NCBI GenBank assembly: GCA_052066835.1
Contig: JBQHRJ010000013.1
Source: UBA2821 sp902763335
GTDB lineage: Bacteria > Bacillota > Clostridia > Lachnospirales > Lachnospiraceae
Length of the DNA stretch: 64,000 nt
Strand: one strand, 5' to 3'
Under the pieces are notes generated by a model. That model saw only the letters and a program-made list of their open reading frames with translations. It was not told the DNA's origin and did no database searches. This document shows, piece by piece, positions 42,414 through 51,398 of this stretch. A program made the position numbers and the translations under genes. Each line of letters opens with the position of its first letter. Position 1 is the stretch's first letter.

Positions 42414-42445
42414 CAATGAACCGCAGAATAATCTGCGTTCCATTG
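42414..42445 (-). other. Stable hairpin between secY and adk
   Basis: CAATGGAACGCAGA, loop TTAT, TCTGCGGTTCATTG on minus pairs at 13 of 14 positions (one G-U). There is no T run behind it, so it looks like a processing or regulatory hairpin and not an intrinsic terminator. Confidence 0.6.
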
Positions 42446-42462
42446 CCCATATTGTGTCAAGT

Positions 42463-43791
42463 CTATTCTGTTAAAAATCCTTTGTAATTTCTTACAACCA
42501 TCATGGATTCTATCTGTTTGATTGTCTCCAAAACAACACCAACGATAATGATCATAGACGTTCCACCAAATGAAAGGTTCTGACCAGTAATTCCTGAAAA
42601 CAGGATTGGTATTGACGCTACAATAAGAAGTCCTACTGCACCGATGAAAACAATATAATTGAGCATAGTATTCAGATACTCTGTTGTCGGCTTACCCGGT
42701 CTGATTCCCGGTATAAATCCGCCCTGTTTCTTCATATTATCTGCAACTTCCATAGGATTGAATGTAATAGATGTATAGAAATATGCAAATCCTATAACCA
42801 TTACTATATAAACGAGGAATCCTATAGAATATTTAAGGCTAGCTCCACCCTTACACCAATAACTTGATGTAAAATAAAATGTCCACTCCGGTGTTCCACC
42901 TGTAACAAATCTTGCGATAACTACAGGGAACTGTAAAATTGACTGAGCAAAGATGATAGGAATAACTCCGGCTGTATTAACTTTAAGAGGAATATTTGAA
43001 GACTGTCCACCGACTGCCTTTCTTCCCTGAATCTTTTTAGCATACTGTACCGGTATTCTTCTCTCTCCACCCTGTAAAATAACTACAAGTGCTACAAGAA
43101 CCAAAACGGCTACAACGATTAATATAGCTCCAAGTCCTTTTGCACCAACTGAGCTTCCATTTACTACATATTTTTCAAAGAGGCTTGCAAAATCACTTGG
43201 GATTCTTGCAACGATGTTAATTAATAACACGATTGAAATACCATTTCCAACACCTCTCTCGTTAATAGTCTCTCCGAGCCACATAACGAGTGCTGAACCG
43301 GCAGTCATTGTGATAACTGCAACAGTGATTACTCCGGCATATTTAGCTGTACTCATTGATGCTCTTGCACCGAAAAGTCCCTGACTACCAAATCCGATAG
43401 CCATAGCTATACTTTCAATCAAAGATAATACAACTGTCATATATCTTGTGATTTCAGCAATTTTCTTTCTGCCTTCTTCTCCGTCTTTCTGAAGTTCTTC
43501 AAGAGAAGGAATCGCTATTGTCAATAACTGCATTATAATAGAAGCAGTTATGTATGGTGTGATGTTCAACGCAAATAACGACATGTTCTCGAAAGAACCA
43601 CCTGTCATCGCATCAAAAAAACTGAACGCACCACCTGCAAACTGTTCTGTTAAATCCTTTATCACTGAACTGTCAGTGCCAGGGATTGGCACCTGACAAC
43701 CAATCCTGACAACGACTAAAATAAAGAATGTATATAATAATCTTTTTCTAATCTCTTGTACCTTTAATGCATTACGAAGAGTTTTTAACAT
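42463..43791 (-). CDS. secY: Preprotein translocase subunit SecY
   Basis: A 442-residue membrane protein, the channel of the Sec translocon, with ten predicted helices. IGCQVPIPGTD in helix 1, ALNITPYITASIIMQLL around the plug, and GERRIPVQYAKK in a cytoplasmic loop contacting SecA are typical. It overlaps rplO by one base (stop/start), so expression is coupled. Confidence 0.98.
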   Translation of the reverse strand: MLKTLRNALKVQEIRKRLLYTFFILVVVRIGCQVPIPGTDSSVIKDLTEQFAGGAFSFFDAMTGGSFENMSLFALNITPYITASIIMQLLTIAIPSLEELQKDGEEGRKKIAEITRYMTVVLSLIESIAMAIGFGSQGLFGARASMSTAKYAGVITVAVITMTAGSALVMWLGETINERGVGNGISIVLLINIVARIPSDFASLFEKYVVNGSSVGAKGLGAILIVVAVLVLVALVVILQGGERRIPVQYAKKIQGRKAVGGQSSNIPLKVNTAGVIPIIFAQSILQFPVVIARFVTGGTPEWTFYFTSSYWCKGGASLKYSIGFLVYIVMVIGFAYFYTSITFNPMEVADNMKKQGGFIPGIRPGKPTTEYLNTMLNYIVFIGAVGLLIVASIPILFSGITGQNLSFGGTSMIIIVGVVLETIKQIESMMVVRNYKGFLTE

Positions 43792-44234
43792 TAAATCACC
43801 TCACAGGTTCCACCAGCAGCTTCAATTTTGCTCTTAGCACCTTCACTGAATGCACTAACCTTAACATTGAGCTTTTTGGTAAGTTCTCCATTTCCAAGGA
43901 TCTTAACACCATCTCTAGGATTCTTTACAATACCCTTATCGATTAACTCTTCAACAGTAACTACATCACCGTCTGAGAATTTATCCTCAAGTACACTTAT
44001 GTTGATTCCAACAATGTACTTTGTATTTCTGTTTGTGAAACCTCTCTTAGGTATTCTCCTGTATAAAGGCATCTGTCCACCTTCGAAACCGATTCTAGGA
44101 GCACCTGAACGAGCCTTCTGTCCTTTATGACCTTTACCAGCTGTCTTACCGTTTCCGGATCCATGTCCACGACCTCTTCTGAAGTTATCGTTATGTGTTG
44201 AACCCTCTGCAGGTCTTAAATTTGATAAGTCCAT
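43791..44234 (-). CDS. rplO: 50S ribosomal protein L15
   Basis: A 147-residue late-assembly protein. It has the basic N-terminal extension RRGRGHGSGNGKTAGKGHKGQKARSG and the family motif GGQMPLYRRIPKRGF. The order rpsE-rpmD-rplO-secY is the normal spc layout. Length is normal. Confidence 0.98.
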   Translation of the reverse strand: MDLSNLRPAEGSTHNDNFRRGRGHGSGNGKTAGKGHKGQKARSGAPRIGFEGGQMPLYRRIPKRGFTNRNTKYIVGINISVLEDKFSDGDVVTVEELIDKGIVKNPRDGVKILGNGELTKKLNVKVSAFSEGAKSKIEAAGGTCEVI

Positions 44235-44256
44235 GATTGCACCTCCTTATTTCAGA

Positions 44257-44439
44257 TTATATTTCTTCTACTTTTACTAAATGTCTAACTTGCTGAATCA
44301 TACCTCTTACTGCAGGATTATCAGGCATCTCAACAGTCTTGTTAAGCTTTCTTAAACCTAAAGCTTCAACTGTTTTTCTATGCTTTGGAACTGCACCAAT
44401 AGTAGATTTTACTAATGTGATTTTTAATTTCTGTGCCAT
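44257..44439 (-). CDS. rpmD: 50S ribosomal protein L30
   Basis: A 60-residue protein of the large subunit. LKITLVKSTIGAVPKHRKTVEALGLRKLN is the complete L30 signature. It lies between rpsE and rplO with a good SD (GGAGG). Confidence 0.97.
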   Translation of the reverse strand: MAQKLKITLVKSTIGAVPKHRKTVEALGLRKLNKTVEMPDNPAVRGMIQQVRHLVKVEEI

Positions 44440-44454
44440 TATTCTTTCCTCCTA

Positions 44455-44964
44455 TTAGCCTAAGATTTCTTCTACAGATTTTCCACGAAGCTTGGCTACT
44501 TCCTCAGGAGTCTTTAATCCAGATAATCCGGCGATTGTAGCTAAAACTACATTCTGCTTGTTATTTGAACCTAATGACTTTGTTCTGATATTTTTGATTC
44601 CTGCAAGCTCAAGTACGTTACGCGCAGGACCACCTGCGATAACTCCGGTACCTTCTGGAGCTTTCTTCAGTAATACTGAAGCACTGCCAAACTCTCCCAT
44701 TGTATCATGAGGAATACTTAAGTTTTCATCAATAGCTACGGTTATAAGTTTCTTTATTGCATCTTCTTTTCCTTTACGAATAGCTTCAGGAATTTCAGCT
44801 GCTTTTCCTAAACCTGCACCAACGTGTCCGTTACCGTCACCGACAACAACAAGGGCTGCAAATCTCATGTTACGTCCACCTTTAACAACCTTTGTTACAC
44901 GCTTAATTGATACTACTTTTTCTTCTAACTCTAACTGACTAGCATCAACGATTGTACGTTTCAT
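44455..44964 (-). CDS. rpsE: 30S ribosomal protein S5
   Basis: A 169-residue protein important for decoding fidelity. VVSIKRVTKVVKGGRNMRFAALVVVGDGNGHVGAGLGKA contains the spectinomycin-contact loop (KGGRNMR), and AGGPARNVLELAGI is in the C-terminal domain. No unusual residues at the loop. Confidence 0.98.
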   Translation of the reverse strand: MKRTIVDASQLELEEKVVSIKRVTKVVKGGRNMRFAALVVVGDGNGHVGAGLGKAAEIPEAIRKGKEDAIKKLITVAIDENLSIPHDTMGEFGSASVLLKKAPEGTGVIAGGPARNVLELAGIKNIRTKSLGSNNKQNVVLATIAGLSGLKTPEEVAKLRGKSVEEILG

Positions 44965-44980
44965 GTGTTCTCCTCCTTGA

Positions 44981-45349
44981 TTAGAATTCCAGACCAGCTT
45001 CTCTTGCTGCTTCTGCTAATGCCTTAACTTTACCCTGATATATGAATCCGCCTCTATCAAAGACAACAGTCTTAATACCTTTGTCTAACGCTTTTTTAGC
45101 AATTACAGTACCTAAGTGTGCTGCTGCATCAACGTTATTTGTCTTCTCACACTCAGCCTTAACTTCTTTCTGAAGAGTTGAAGCTGATACAAGTGTATTT
45201 CCAACTGTATCGTCAATAATCTGAGCGTACATATGATTATTACTTCTAAACACAGCTAAACGTGGGCACTGCGCTGTACCGCTTAAACGGTTACGTATTC
45301 TTCTATGTTTATCTAAACGAACTTTAGTTCTTGATTTCTTGCTAACCAT
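44981..45349 (-). CDS. rplR: 50S ribosomal protein L18
   Basis: A 122-residue 5S-rRNA-binding protein. KVRLDKHRRIRNRLSGTAQCPRLAVFRSNNHMYAQIIDD and the end KVKALAEAAREAGLEF are diagnostic. ATG 45349 is used with SD GGAG; the GTG at 45358 is part of the SD region. Confidence 0.97.
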   Translation of the reverse strand: MVSKKSRTKVRLDKHRRIRNRLSGTAQCPRLAVFRSNNHMYAQIIDDTVGNTLVSASTLQKEVKAECEKTNNVDAAAHLGTVIAKKALDKGIKTVVFDRGGFIYQGKVKALAEAAREAGLEF

Positions 45350-45366
45350 CTTTGTCACTCCTTTAA

Positions 45367-45909
45367 TTATTTCTTACCAGTCTTACCGACTTTACGTCTA
45401 ATAACTTCATCAGCATACTTAATACCTTTTCCTTTATAAGGTTCAGGACTTCTCTTTGCTCTGATTTCAGCAGCATACTGGCCAACTTTTTCTTTATCGA
45501 TACCTTTAACTGTAATCTTGTTTGTTCCATCCATAACTGTCTCGATTCCTTCCGGATCTTCCATCTCAACAGGATGTGAATAACCAAGTGATAACACTAA
45601 CTTCTTGCCCTGTTTCTGTCCTCTGTATCCAACACCGTTGATTTCGAGAACTTTCTCATATCCTTCAGTAACACCTGTTACCATATTTGCAATAAGTGTT
45701 CTTGTAAGACCGTGTAAAGATTTCATTTTCTTTAAATCATTTGGTCTTGAAACAACAACATGATTGTCTTCTACCTTAATTTCCATTTCCGAAGGTAATA
45801 CTCTTTCAAGTGTTCCCTTTGGTCCTTTTACAGTCACCTTATTATTTTCTGCTATATCAACAGTTACCCCTGCAGGTATAGCGATAGGCATTCTTCCTAT
45901 ACGTGACAT
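45367..45909 (-). CDS. rplF: 50S ribosomal protein L6
   Basis: A 180-residue protein near the factor-binding site. SRIGRMPIAIPAGV at the start, LIANMVTGVTEGYEK in the middle and RSPEPYKGKGIKYADE at the end are diagnostic. ATG 45909 follows GGAGG; GTG 45918 overlaps the SD and is rejected. Confidence 0.97.
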   Translation of the reverse strand: MSRIGRMPIAIPAGVTVDIAENNKVTVKGPKGTLERVLPSEMEIKVEDNHVVVSRPNDLKKMKSLHGLTRTLIANMVTGVTEGYEKVLEINGVGYRGQKQGKKLVLSLGYSHPVEMEDPEGIETVMDGTNKITVKGIDKEKVGQYAAEIRAKRSPEPYKGKGIKYADEVIRRKVGKTGKK

Positions 45910-45943
45910 GCCGTGCACCTCCTATTTATTTAGAGTTAATATA

Positions 45944-46345
45944 TTACCATACAAATGCAAGCACTTCTCCGCCTACATTTAACTTTCTAGCCTGCTTATC
46001 AGTGATAACACCGTTGTTTGTAGAAATGATTGCTATTCCAAGTCCACCAAGAACTCTTGGAAGCTCATCTTTACCAGCATAAACACGAAGACCCGGCTTA
46101 GAAATTCTCTTAATTCCTGTGATAACCTTCTCGTTTTTATCCTGACCATATTTTAATGTTACTCTGATTGTCTTGAAGTTGCCATCTTCAACAACTTCAT
46201 ATTTCTTTATATAACCTTCATTAACAAGAATATCTGCGATAGATATTTTCATCTTTGAAGCTGGAATATCTACTGTATCATGTTTAGCAGTGTTTGCGTT
46301 ACGAATTCTTGTAAGCATATCTGCGATTGGATCATTAGTTGTCAT
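45944..46345 (-). CDS. rpsH: 30S ribosomal protein S8
   Basis: A 133-residue 16S-binding protein. DPIADMLTRIRNANTAKHDTVDIPASKMK and the C-terminal STNNGVITDKQARKLNVGGEVLAFVW are diagnostic. In E. coli S8 controls the spc operon; a site here was not identified. Confidence 0.98.
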   Translation of the reverse strand: MTTNDPIADMLTRIRNANTAKHDTVDIPASKMKISIADILVNEGYIKKYEVVEDGNFKTIRVTLKYGQDKNEKVITGIKRISKPGLRVYAGKDELPRVLGGLGIAIISTNNGVITDKQARKLNVGGEVLAFVW

Positions 46346-46377
46346 TTAAAAATTGCCTCCTTTCCTAACCTTATACC

Positions 46378-46563
46378 TTACCAGCTAGCTTTTTTAACAC
46401 CAGGAATCTGTCCCTTGTAAGCTAACTCACGGAAACAAATTCTGCAAATTCCGTATTTTCTTAAATAAGCATGCGGACGACCACAAATTCTGCAACGGCT
46501 GTAAGCCTGTGTAGAGAATTTTGCTTTACGCTGCTGCTTAACCTTCATAGCGGTTTTAGCCAT
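46378..46563 (-). CDS. rpsN: 30S ribosomal protein S14, zinc-binding type
   Basis: A 61-residue short S14 with an intact zinc knuckle (CRICGRPHAYLRKYGICRIC, residues 24-43). It is the C+ type usual for Firmicutes, so zinc supply and not the zinc-free paralogue is reflected here. Confidence 0.98.
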   Translation of the reverse strand: MAKTAMKVKQQRKAKFSTQAYSRCRICGRPHAYLRKYGICRICFRELAYKGQIPGVKKASW

Positions 46564-46578
46564 GTGATTACCTCCTAA

Positions 46579-47118
46579 CTATTTCTTAAACGGCATATTG
46601 AATAATGTCAATAATTCACGAGCTTCTTCATCAGTTTTAGCAGTTGTAACAATAATTACATCCATACCTCTGACTTTGTCTACCTTATCATACTCAATTT
46701 CAGGGAAAATAAGCTGCTCCTTGATACCAAGTGCATAATTTCCTCTACCATCAAAAGCATTAGGATTTACACCTCTAAAGTCACGTACACGTGGTAATGC
46801 AAGATTTACAAGACGATCTAAGAATTCGTACATCTTCTCGCCTCTGAGTGTTACTTTACATCCGATAGCAACACCTTCTCTTAATTTGAAGTTAGCGATT
46901 GAATTTTTAGCTCTTGTAACAACCGGCTTCTGACCAGCTATAGTAGTAAGATCACTGATAGCTGCATCTAAAACCTTTGCGTTATCTTTTGCTTCACCAA
47001 CACCCATATTTATAACAATCTTGTCAAGCTTTGGTACTTCCATGACATTTTTGTAACCAAACTTCTTTGTCATAGCATCAACAATTTCACTCTTATAAGT
47101 TTCTTTAAGTCTACTCAA
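46579..47118 (-). CDS. rplE: 50S ribosomal protein L5
   Basis: A 179-residue protein that joins 5S rRNA to the large subunit and contacts P-site tRNA. KLDKIVINMGVGEAKDNAKVLD, TRAKNSIANFKLREGVAIGCKVTLRG and RDFRGVNPNAFDGRGNYALGIKEQ are diagnostic. Confidence 0.98.
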   Translation of the reverse strand: MSRLKETYKSEIVDAMTKKFGYKNVMEVPKLDKIVINMGVGEAKDNAKVLDAAISDLTTIAGQKPVVTRAKNSIANFKLREGVAIGCKVTLRGEKMYEFLDRLVNLALPRVRDFRGVNPNAFDGRGNYALGIKEQLIFPEIEYDKVDKVRGMDVIIVTTAKTDEEARELLTLFNMPFKK

Positions 47119-47140
47119 CTTTCCGGTCCTCCTTCCTTAA

Positions 47141-47452
47141 TTAGTCAATAACCTCGCCTGTTGCCTTTGCAACACGAACTTTTTTGCCATCGTTAATCTG
47201 AAAACCAACTCTTGTAACTTTGCCCTTTGAAAGATACATAACATTTGAAATATCCATAGCAGCTTCCTGGCTGATGATTCCACCTGCTGTGTTCTGTGCA
47301 CTTGGCTTTGTATGTTTTGTTACCATGTTGATTCCTTCAACAACAACCTTTGCATTCTTTACATCTACTGAAAGAACTTTACCTTCTTTACCTTTATCTT
47401 TACCGGCGATTACACGAACCATATCGCCCTTTTTAATTTTACTTGTTGCCAT
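47141..47452 (-). CDS. rplX: 50S ribosomal protein L24
   Basis: A 103-residue KOW protein that initiates large-subunit assembly. IKKGDMVRVIAGKDKGKEGKVLSVD is the KOW motif; NMVTKHTKPSAQNTAGGI is conserved. It is located between rplN and rplE. Confidence 0.98.
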   Translation of the reverse strand: MATSKIKKGDMVRVIAGKDKGKEGKVLSVDVKNAKVVVEGINMVTKHTKPSAQNTAGGIISQEAAMDISNVMYLSKGKVTRVGFQINDGKKVRVAKATGEVID

Positions 47453-47464
47453 GCCTACACCTCC

Positions 47465-47833
47465 TTATAATACTTCTGGTGCCAGAGAAACAATTTTCAT
47501 AAACTGTTTTTCTCTGAGCTCTCTGGCTACTGGTCCAAAAATACGTGTTCCTCTTGGTGTCTTATCATCTTTAATGATAACAGCAGCATTTTCATCAAAT
47601 TTTATATAAGAACCGTCCTTACGGCGTGCGCCATTTACAGAACGAACTACTACAGCTTTAACTACGTCACCTTTTTTTACAACACCGCCTGGTGTTGCAT
47701 CTTTGACAGAAGCAACGATTACATCACCGATATTAGCATATCTTCTAGTAGAACCGCCCAAAACTCTGATACAGAGTAATTCTTTAGCGCCAGTATTGTC
47801 AGCAACTTTAAGTCTGCTTTCCTGTTGAATCAT
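47465..47833 (-). CDS. rplN: 50S ribosomal protein L14
   Basis: A 122-residue protein of the subunit interface, forming bridges to 16S rRNA. MIQQESRLKVADNTGAKELLCIRVLGG and GTRIFGPVARELREKQFMKIVSLAPEVL are diagnostic. Located between rpsQ and rplX. Confidence 0.98.
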   Translation of the reverse strand: MIQQESRLKVADNTGAKELLCIRVLGGSTRRYANIGDVIVASVKDATPGGVVKKGDVVKAVVVRSVNGARRKDGSYIKFDENAAVIIKDDKTPRGTRIFGPVARELREKQFMKIVSLAPEVL

Positions 47834-47871
47834 AATAATACTCCTTTCAACTCAAATTTTTATTTGAGGCT

Positions 47872-48129
47872 CTATCTAGCTTTTTCAATTATCTGAACAA
47901 GTCTCCATCTCTTATCTTTTGACAATGGTCTTGTTTCCATTACCTTAACTGTATCTCCGATACCACACTCGTTGTTCTCATCATGAGCTTTTAATTTGTA
48001 TGTTCTCTTAACGATTTTCTTGTAGAGAGGATGTTTTACATGATCTTCTACTGCTACAACGATTGTCTTATCCATTTTATCGCTAACGACCTTACCAACT
48101 CTGGTTTTTCTTAAATTTCTTTCTTCCAC
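47872..48129 (-). CDS. rpsQ: 30S ribosomal protein S17
   Basis: An 85-residue 16S-binding OB-fold protein. It starts with GTG 48129 (EERNLRKTRVGKVVSDKMDKT follows), with AAAGGAGG seven bases upstream; the frame from 48156 includes the SD and is rejected. HPLYKKIVKRTYKLKAHDE and RPLSKDKRWRLVQIIEKA are diagnostic. Confidence 0.96.
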   Translation of the reverse strand: MEERNLRKTRVGKVVSDKMDKTIVVAVEDHVKHPLYKKIVKRTYKLKAHDENNECGIGDTVKVMETRPLSKDKRWRLVQIIEKAR

Positions 48130-48162
48130 AACAGTTCCTCCTTTCCCGGAATACAATATCTA

Positions 48163-48366
48163 TTAGTTTGCAGCTTTCTGTGTCATCACTGTCTGAATTC
48201 TTGCAATGTTTCTTCTGACTTCTTTGATTCTGCTTGTATTGTCTAACTGATTTGTTGCGTTCTGAAATCTTAAATTAAAGAGTTCCTTTTTAGCAGCTAC
48301 TAATTCATCATTTAATTCTGCAGCTGATTTTGTCTGTAAATCTTCTACATACTTATTAATTTTCAC
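48163..48366 (-). CDS. rpmC: 50S ribosomal protein L29
   Basis: A 67-residue protein near the tunnel exit that binds signal recognition particle and trigger factor sites. SAAELNDELVAAKKELFNLRFQNATNQLDN and IKEVRRNIARIQTV are diagnostic. GTG 48366 is used, with AAGGCGGTG as SD; it overlaps rplP by 11 bp. Confidence 0.95.
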   Translation of the reverse strand: MKINKYVEDLQTKSAAELNDELVAAKKELFNLRFQNATNQLDNTSRIKEVRRNIARIQTVMTQKAAN

Positions 48367-48793
48367 TGTTATCACCGCCTTCTAAATCTGCACGAGATAC
48401 GATTTTACACTTAACCGGTAATTTGTGCATTGCGAGACGTAATGCTTCTCTAGCTGTTTCCTCTGGAACACCGGCTATTTCAAACATAACACGTCCTGGT
48501 TTAACTACTGCAACCCAGTACTCTAATGTACCTTTTCCTGAACCCATTCGAGTTTCAGCAGGTTTAGCTGTTACTGGTTTATCTGGGAATATTTTAATCC
48601 AAACTTTACCACCACGCTTGATATAACGTGTCATAGCAATACGGGCAGCCTCTATCTGGTTTGATTTAATCCATGCTGGGTCTAAAGCGACAATACCATA
48701 TTCACCGTTTGTAATCTTGTTTCCTCTTAAGGCTTTACCTCTCATGGAACCACGGAACTGTTTACGACGCTTTACTCTTTTTGGCATTAACAT
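48356..48793 (-). CDS. rplP: 50S ribosomal protein L16
   Basis: A 145-residue protein near the A site and peptidyl transferase region. MLMPKRVKRRKQFRGSMRG, GGKVWIKIFPDKPVTAKPAETRMGSGKG and KLPVKCKIV are diagnostic. The stop/start overlaps rpsC by one base. Confidence 0.98.
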   Translation of the reverse strand: MLMPKRVKRRKQFRGSMRGKALRGNKITNGEYGIVALDPAWIKSNQIEAARIAMTRYIKRGGKVWIKIFPDKPVTAKPAETRMGSGKGTLEYWVAVVKPGRVMFEIAGVPEETAREALRLAMHKLPVKCKIVSRADLEGGDNSEN

Positions 48794-49452
48794 TATTTCT
48801 CGCTCCCTTCCTTAACTACTTCTTTTACTGGAAGAACTTCGCCTTTGTAGATCCAAACTTTAACACCGACTTTACCGTATGTTGTGTCTGCTTCTGCAAA
48901 ACCGTAGTCAATGTCTGCTCTTAATGTCTGAAGTGGAATAGTACCTTCGCTATAGAACTCTGTACGAGCCATATCAGCACCACCAAGACGTCCTGAAACA
49001 GAAGTCTTGATACCTTTTGCTCCGGCCTTCATTGATCTTGACATTGTTGACTTCATTGCTCTTCTGAATGATACACGATTCTCTAACTGTGTTGCAATGT
49101 TCTCAGCAACAAGCTGTGCATCCTTATCCGGTCTCTTAACTTCTTTTATATCAACAATTAATTTCTTATCTGTAAACTTCTGAACTTCTGTCTTAAGTTT
49201 CTCTATCTCTGCTCCACCTTTACCGATTACTACACCAGGTTTAGCTGTATGAACGATAACTTTAACTCTGTCAGATGCTCTCTCTATTTCAATTCTAGAA
49301 ACGCCTGAATTGTATAATTTTTCTTTAAGGTAAGTTCTGATTTTGTTATCCTCTACTAAGTTGTCAGCAAAATCAGCCTCAGCATACCACTTTGAGTCCC
49401 AGTCTTTGATGACACCGACTCTTAAGCCATGTGGATTTACTTTCTGTCCCAT
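48793..49452 (-). CDS. rpsC: 30S ribosomal protein S3
   Basis: A 219-residue protein of the mRNA entry channel. MGQKVNPHGLRVGVIKDWDSKWYA at the start, the KH motif VIVHTAKPGVVIGKGGAEIE and the C-terminal GRLGGADMARTEFYSEGTIPLQTLRADIDYG are diagnostic. Confidence 0.98.
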   Translation of the reverse strand: MGQKVNPHGLRVGVIKDWDSKWYAEADFADNLVEDNKIRTYLKEKLYNSGVSRIEIERASDRVKVIVHTAKPGVVIGKGGAEIEKLKTEVQKFTDKKLIVDIKEVKRPDKDAQLVAENIATQLENRVSFRRAMKSTMSRSMKAGAKGIKTSVSGRLGGADMARTEFYSEGTIPLQTLRADIDYGFAEADTTYGKVGVKVWIYKGEVLPVKEVVKEGSEK

Positions 49453-49476
49453 ACTAATCTCCTTTCCTGTTTCCTA

Positions 49477-49863
49477 TTATTTCTCATTGAGCACTACAGT
49501 AATGTGGCTCATTCTCTTCTCTATTCTATAAGCTCTACCCTGTGCTCTTGGTCTGATTCTCTTCATAATAGGACCGTTACTTGCGTAACACTCTTCAATA
49601 TAGAGTCTATCAGGGCTCATGCCGTTATTGTTCTCTGCATTTGCTATTGCTGAATTTAATAACTTAAGAATAACTTCAGATGCATATCTTGGGTTATATG
49701 TTAAAATACCGATTGCTTCCTGAACACTTTTTCCTCTAATGGCATCTAATACGAAACATGCTTTCTGTACAGGAACTCTAGCATAAGATAACTTTGCTGA
49801 TGGTCTTGTATCTTTAACTGCATTTCTCTCTCTCTTAATCTGGGATCTATGTCCTTTTGCCAT
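49477..49863 (-). CDS. rplV: 50S ribosomal protein L22
   Basis: A 128-residue protein whose beta hairpin lines the exit tunnel. PSAKLSYARVPVQKACFVLDAIRGKSVQEAIGIL and GPIMKRIRPRAQGRAYRIEKRMSHITVVL are diagnostic. The hairpin tip region relevant to macrolides looks standard. Confidence 0.98.
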   Translation of the reverse strand: MAKGHRSQIKRERNAVKDTRPSAKLSYARVPVQKACFVLDAIRGKSVQEAIGILTYNPRYASEVILKLLNSAIANAENNNGMSPDRLYIEECYASNGPIMKRIRPRAQGRAYRIEKRMSHITVVLNEK

Positions 49864-49891
49864 GGATAAAACCTCCTTTCAAAATTCTAGA

Positions 49892-50173
49892 CTATCTTGA
49901 GCCTGTTTTCTTTTCGTCTTTTCCATGTCCTCTGTAAGTTCTTGTTGCTACGAATTCACCGAGTTTATGTCCAACCATGTCTTCTGTAATATATACAGGC
50001 ACATGTCTTCTTCCGTCGTGAACTGCTATTGTATGTCCAACCATCTGCGGGAAAATTGTTGAGCGACGTGACCATGTCTTAATAACCTGTTTGTCACCTG
50101 CTGCATTCATAGCGTCTACTTTTTTAAGTAAGCTCTCGTCTGCAAATGGTCCTTTTTTTAATGATCGAGCCAT
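49892..50173 (-). CDS. rpsS: 30S ribosomal protein S19
   Basis: A 93-residue protein of the 30S head. MARSLKKGPFADESLLKKV and TWSRRSTIFPQMVGHTIAVHDGRRHVPVYITEDMVGHKLGEF are diagnostic. Located between rplB and rplV. Confidence 0.98.
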   Translation of the reverse strand: MARSLKKGPFADESLLKKVDAMNAAGDKQVIKTWSRRSTIFPQMVGHTIAVHDGRRHVPVYITEDMVGHKLGEFVATRTYRGHGKDEKKTGSR

Positions 50174-50192
50174 AGGTTAAACCTCCTTTAAA

Positions 50193-51035
50193 CTATTTCA
50201 TGTTCTTTCCATCTCTTCTTCTTACAATCATCTTGTTAGAAGCTTTGTTCTTCTTTCTTGTCTTCAAACCAAGTGCTGGTTTACCCCAAGGTGTACATGG
50301 ACCCGGACGACCAATTCCAGTCTTACCTTCACCACCACCGTGTGGATGGTCATTAGGGTTCATGACAGAACCACGAACTGTAGGTCTGATACCCATGTTT
50401 CTCTTACGTCCTGCTTTACCGATATTTACAAGATCATGCTCAATGTTTCCTACTGAACCGATTGTTGCACGGCAGTTAAGAGCTATCATTCTCATTTCAC
50501 CTGAAGGAAGTCTTAATGTTGCATACTTTCCTTCTTTAGCCATAAGCTGTGCTGAGTTTCCAGCTGCACGAACGAGCTGTCCACCTCTACCAGGATATAA
50601 CTCTACGTTGTGTACTTCTGTACCTACTGGTATATCTGCAAGTGCTAAGCAGTTACCTACTTTGATTTCAGCTGTTGAACCATTCATAAGTTCATCACCT
50701 ACTTTTAATCCGTTAGGAGCAAGGATATATGCCTTCTCACCATCTACATAGCTGATAAGTGCAATATTTGCTGTTCTGTTTGGATCGTACTCGATGCTTA
50801 CTACCTTTGCAGGTACTCCATCTTTCTTTCTCTTGAAATCTATAATTCTATATTTTCTTCTAGAACCACCACCATGGTGTCTAACTGTTATTTTTCCCTG
50901 ATTGTTACGACCAGCTGATTTCTTTAAAGAAATTGTTAATGATTTTTCAGGAGTTGTCTTTGTAATCTCTGAATAATCAAGACCAGTCATATTTCTTCTG
51001 GAAGGTGTATATGGGTTGAATGTCTTAATTCCCAT
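50193..51035 (-). CDS. rplB: 50S ribosomal protein L2
   Basis: A 280-residue protein next to the peptidyl transferase centre. GRNNQGKITVRHHGGGSRRKYRIIDFKR and the C-terminal GVAMNPxDHPHGGGEG-type motif, here RGSVMNPNDHPHGGGEGKTG, are diagnostic and include the essential His. ATG 51035 has AAAGGAG upstream; 51068 is a longer, unsupported start. Confidence 0.97.
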   Translation of the reverse strand: MGIKTFNPYTPSRRNMTGLDYSEITKTTPEKSLTISLKKSAGRNNQGKITVRHHGGGSRRKYRIIDFKRKKDGVPAKVVSIEYDPNRTANIALISYVDGEKAYILAPNGLKVGDELMNGSTAEIKVGNCLALADIPVGTEVHNVELYPGRGGQLVRAAGNSAQLMAKEGKYATLRLPSGEMRMIALNCRATIGSVGNIEHDLVNIGKAGRKRNMGIRPTVRGSVMNPNDHPHGGGEGKTGIGRPGPCTPWGKPALGLKTRKKNKASNKMIVRRRDGKNMK

Positions 51036-51098
51036 TGTTGTTTCTCCTTTCAAAACGTTTATTTTCACGCTTGTCTGCGTATATTAATGAACTAAATT

Positions 51099-51398
51099 TT
51101 ACAGTCCTGAGAAAATCTCTATCTCTTTGCTGTCTTCTGTCAACTGAACGATTGCTTTCTTCTTCTTAGCTGTCTTTCCGTAAGTATTTCCTCTTCTGCG
51201 AGTCTTACCGTCAAGATTCATTGTGTTGACACTCTTTACTTTAGTTCCCTCGAAAAGCTTCTCTACAGCTTCTTTAATCTGTGTCTTTGTAGCCTCTGTG
51301 TGAACAAGAAATGTATATTTCTTTTCTGCCATTGCGTTCATACTCTTTTCTGAAACAACTGGCTTGAGGATAACGTCATAATACTGAATGCTTGCCAT
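51099..51398 (-). CDS. rplW: 50S ribosomal protein L23
   Basis: A 99-residue tunnel-exit protein, the docking site for trigger factor and SRP. DVILKPVVSEKSMNAMAEKKYTFLVHTEATKTQIKEAVEKLF is diagnostic. It overlaps rplD by one base. Confidence 0.98.
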   Translation of the reverse strand: MASIQYYDVILKPVVSEKSMNAMAEKKYTFLVHTEATKTQIKEAVEKLFEGTKVKSVNTMNLDGKTRRRGNTYGKTAKKKKAIVQLTEDSKEIEIFSGL

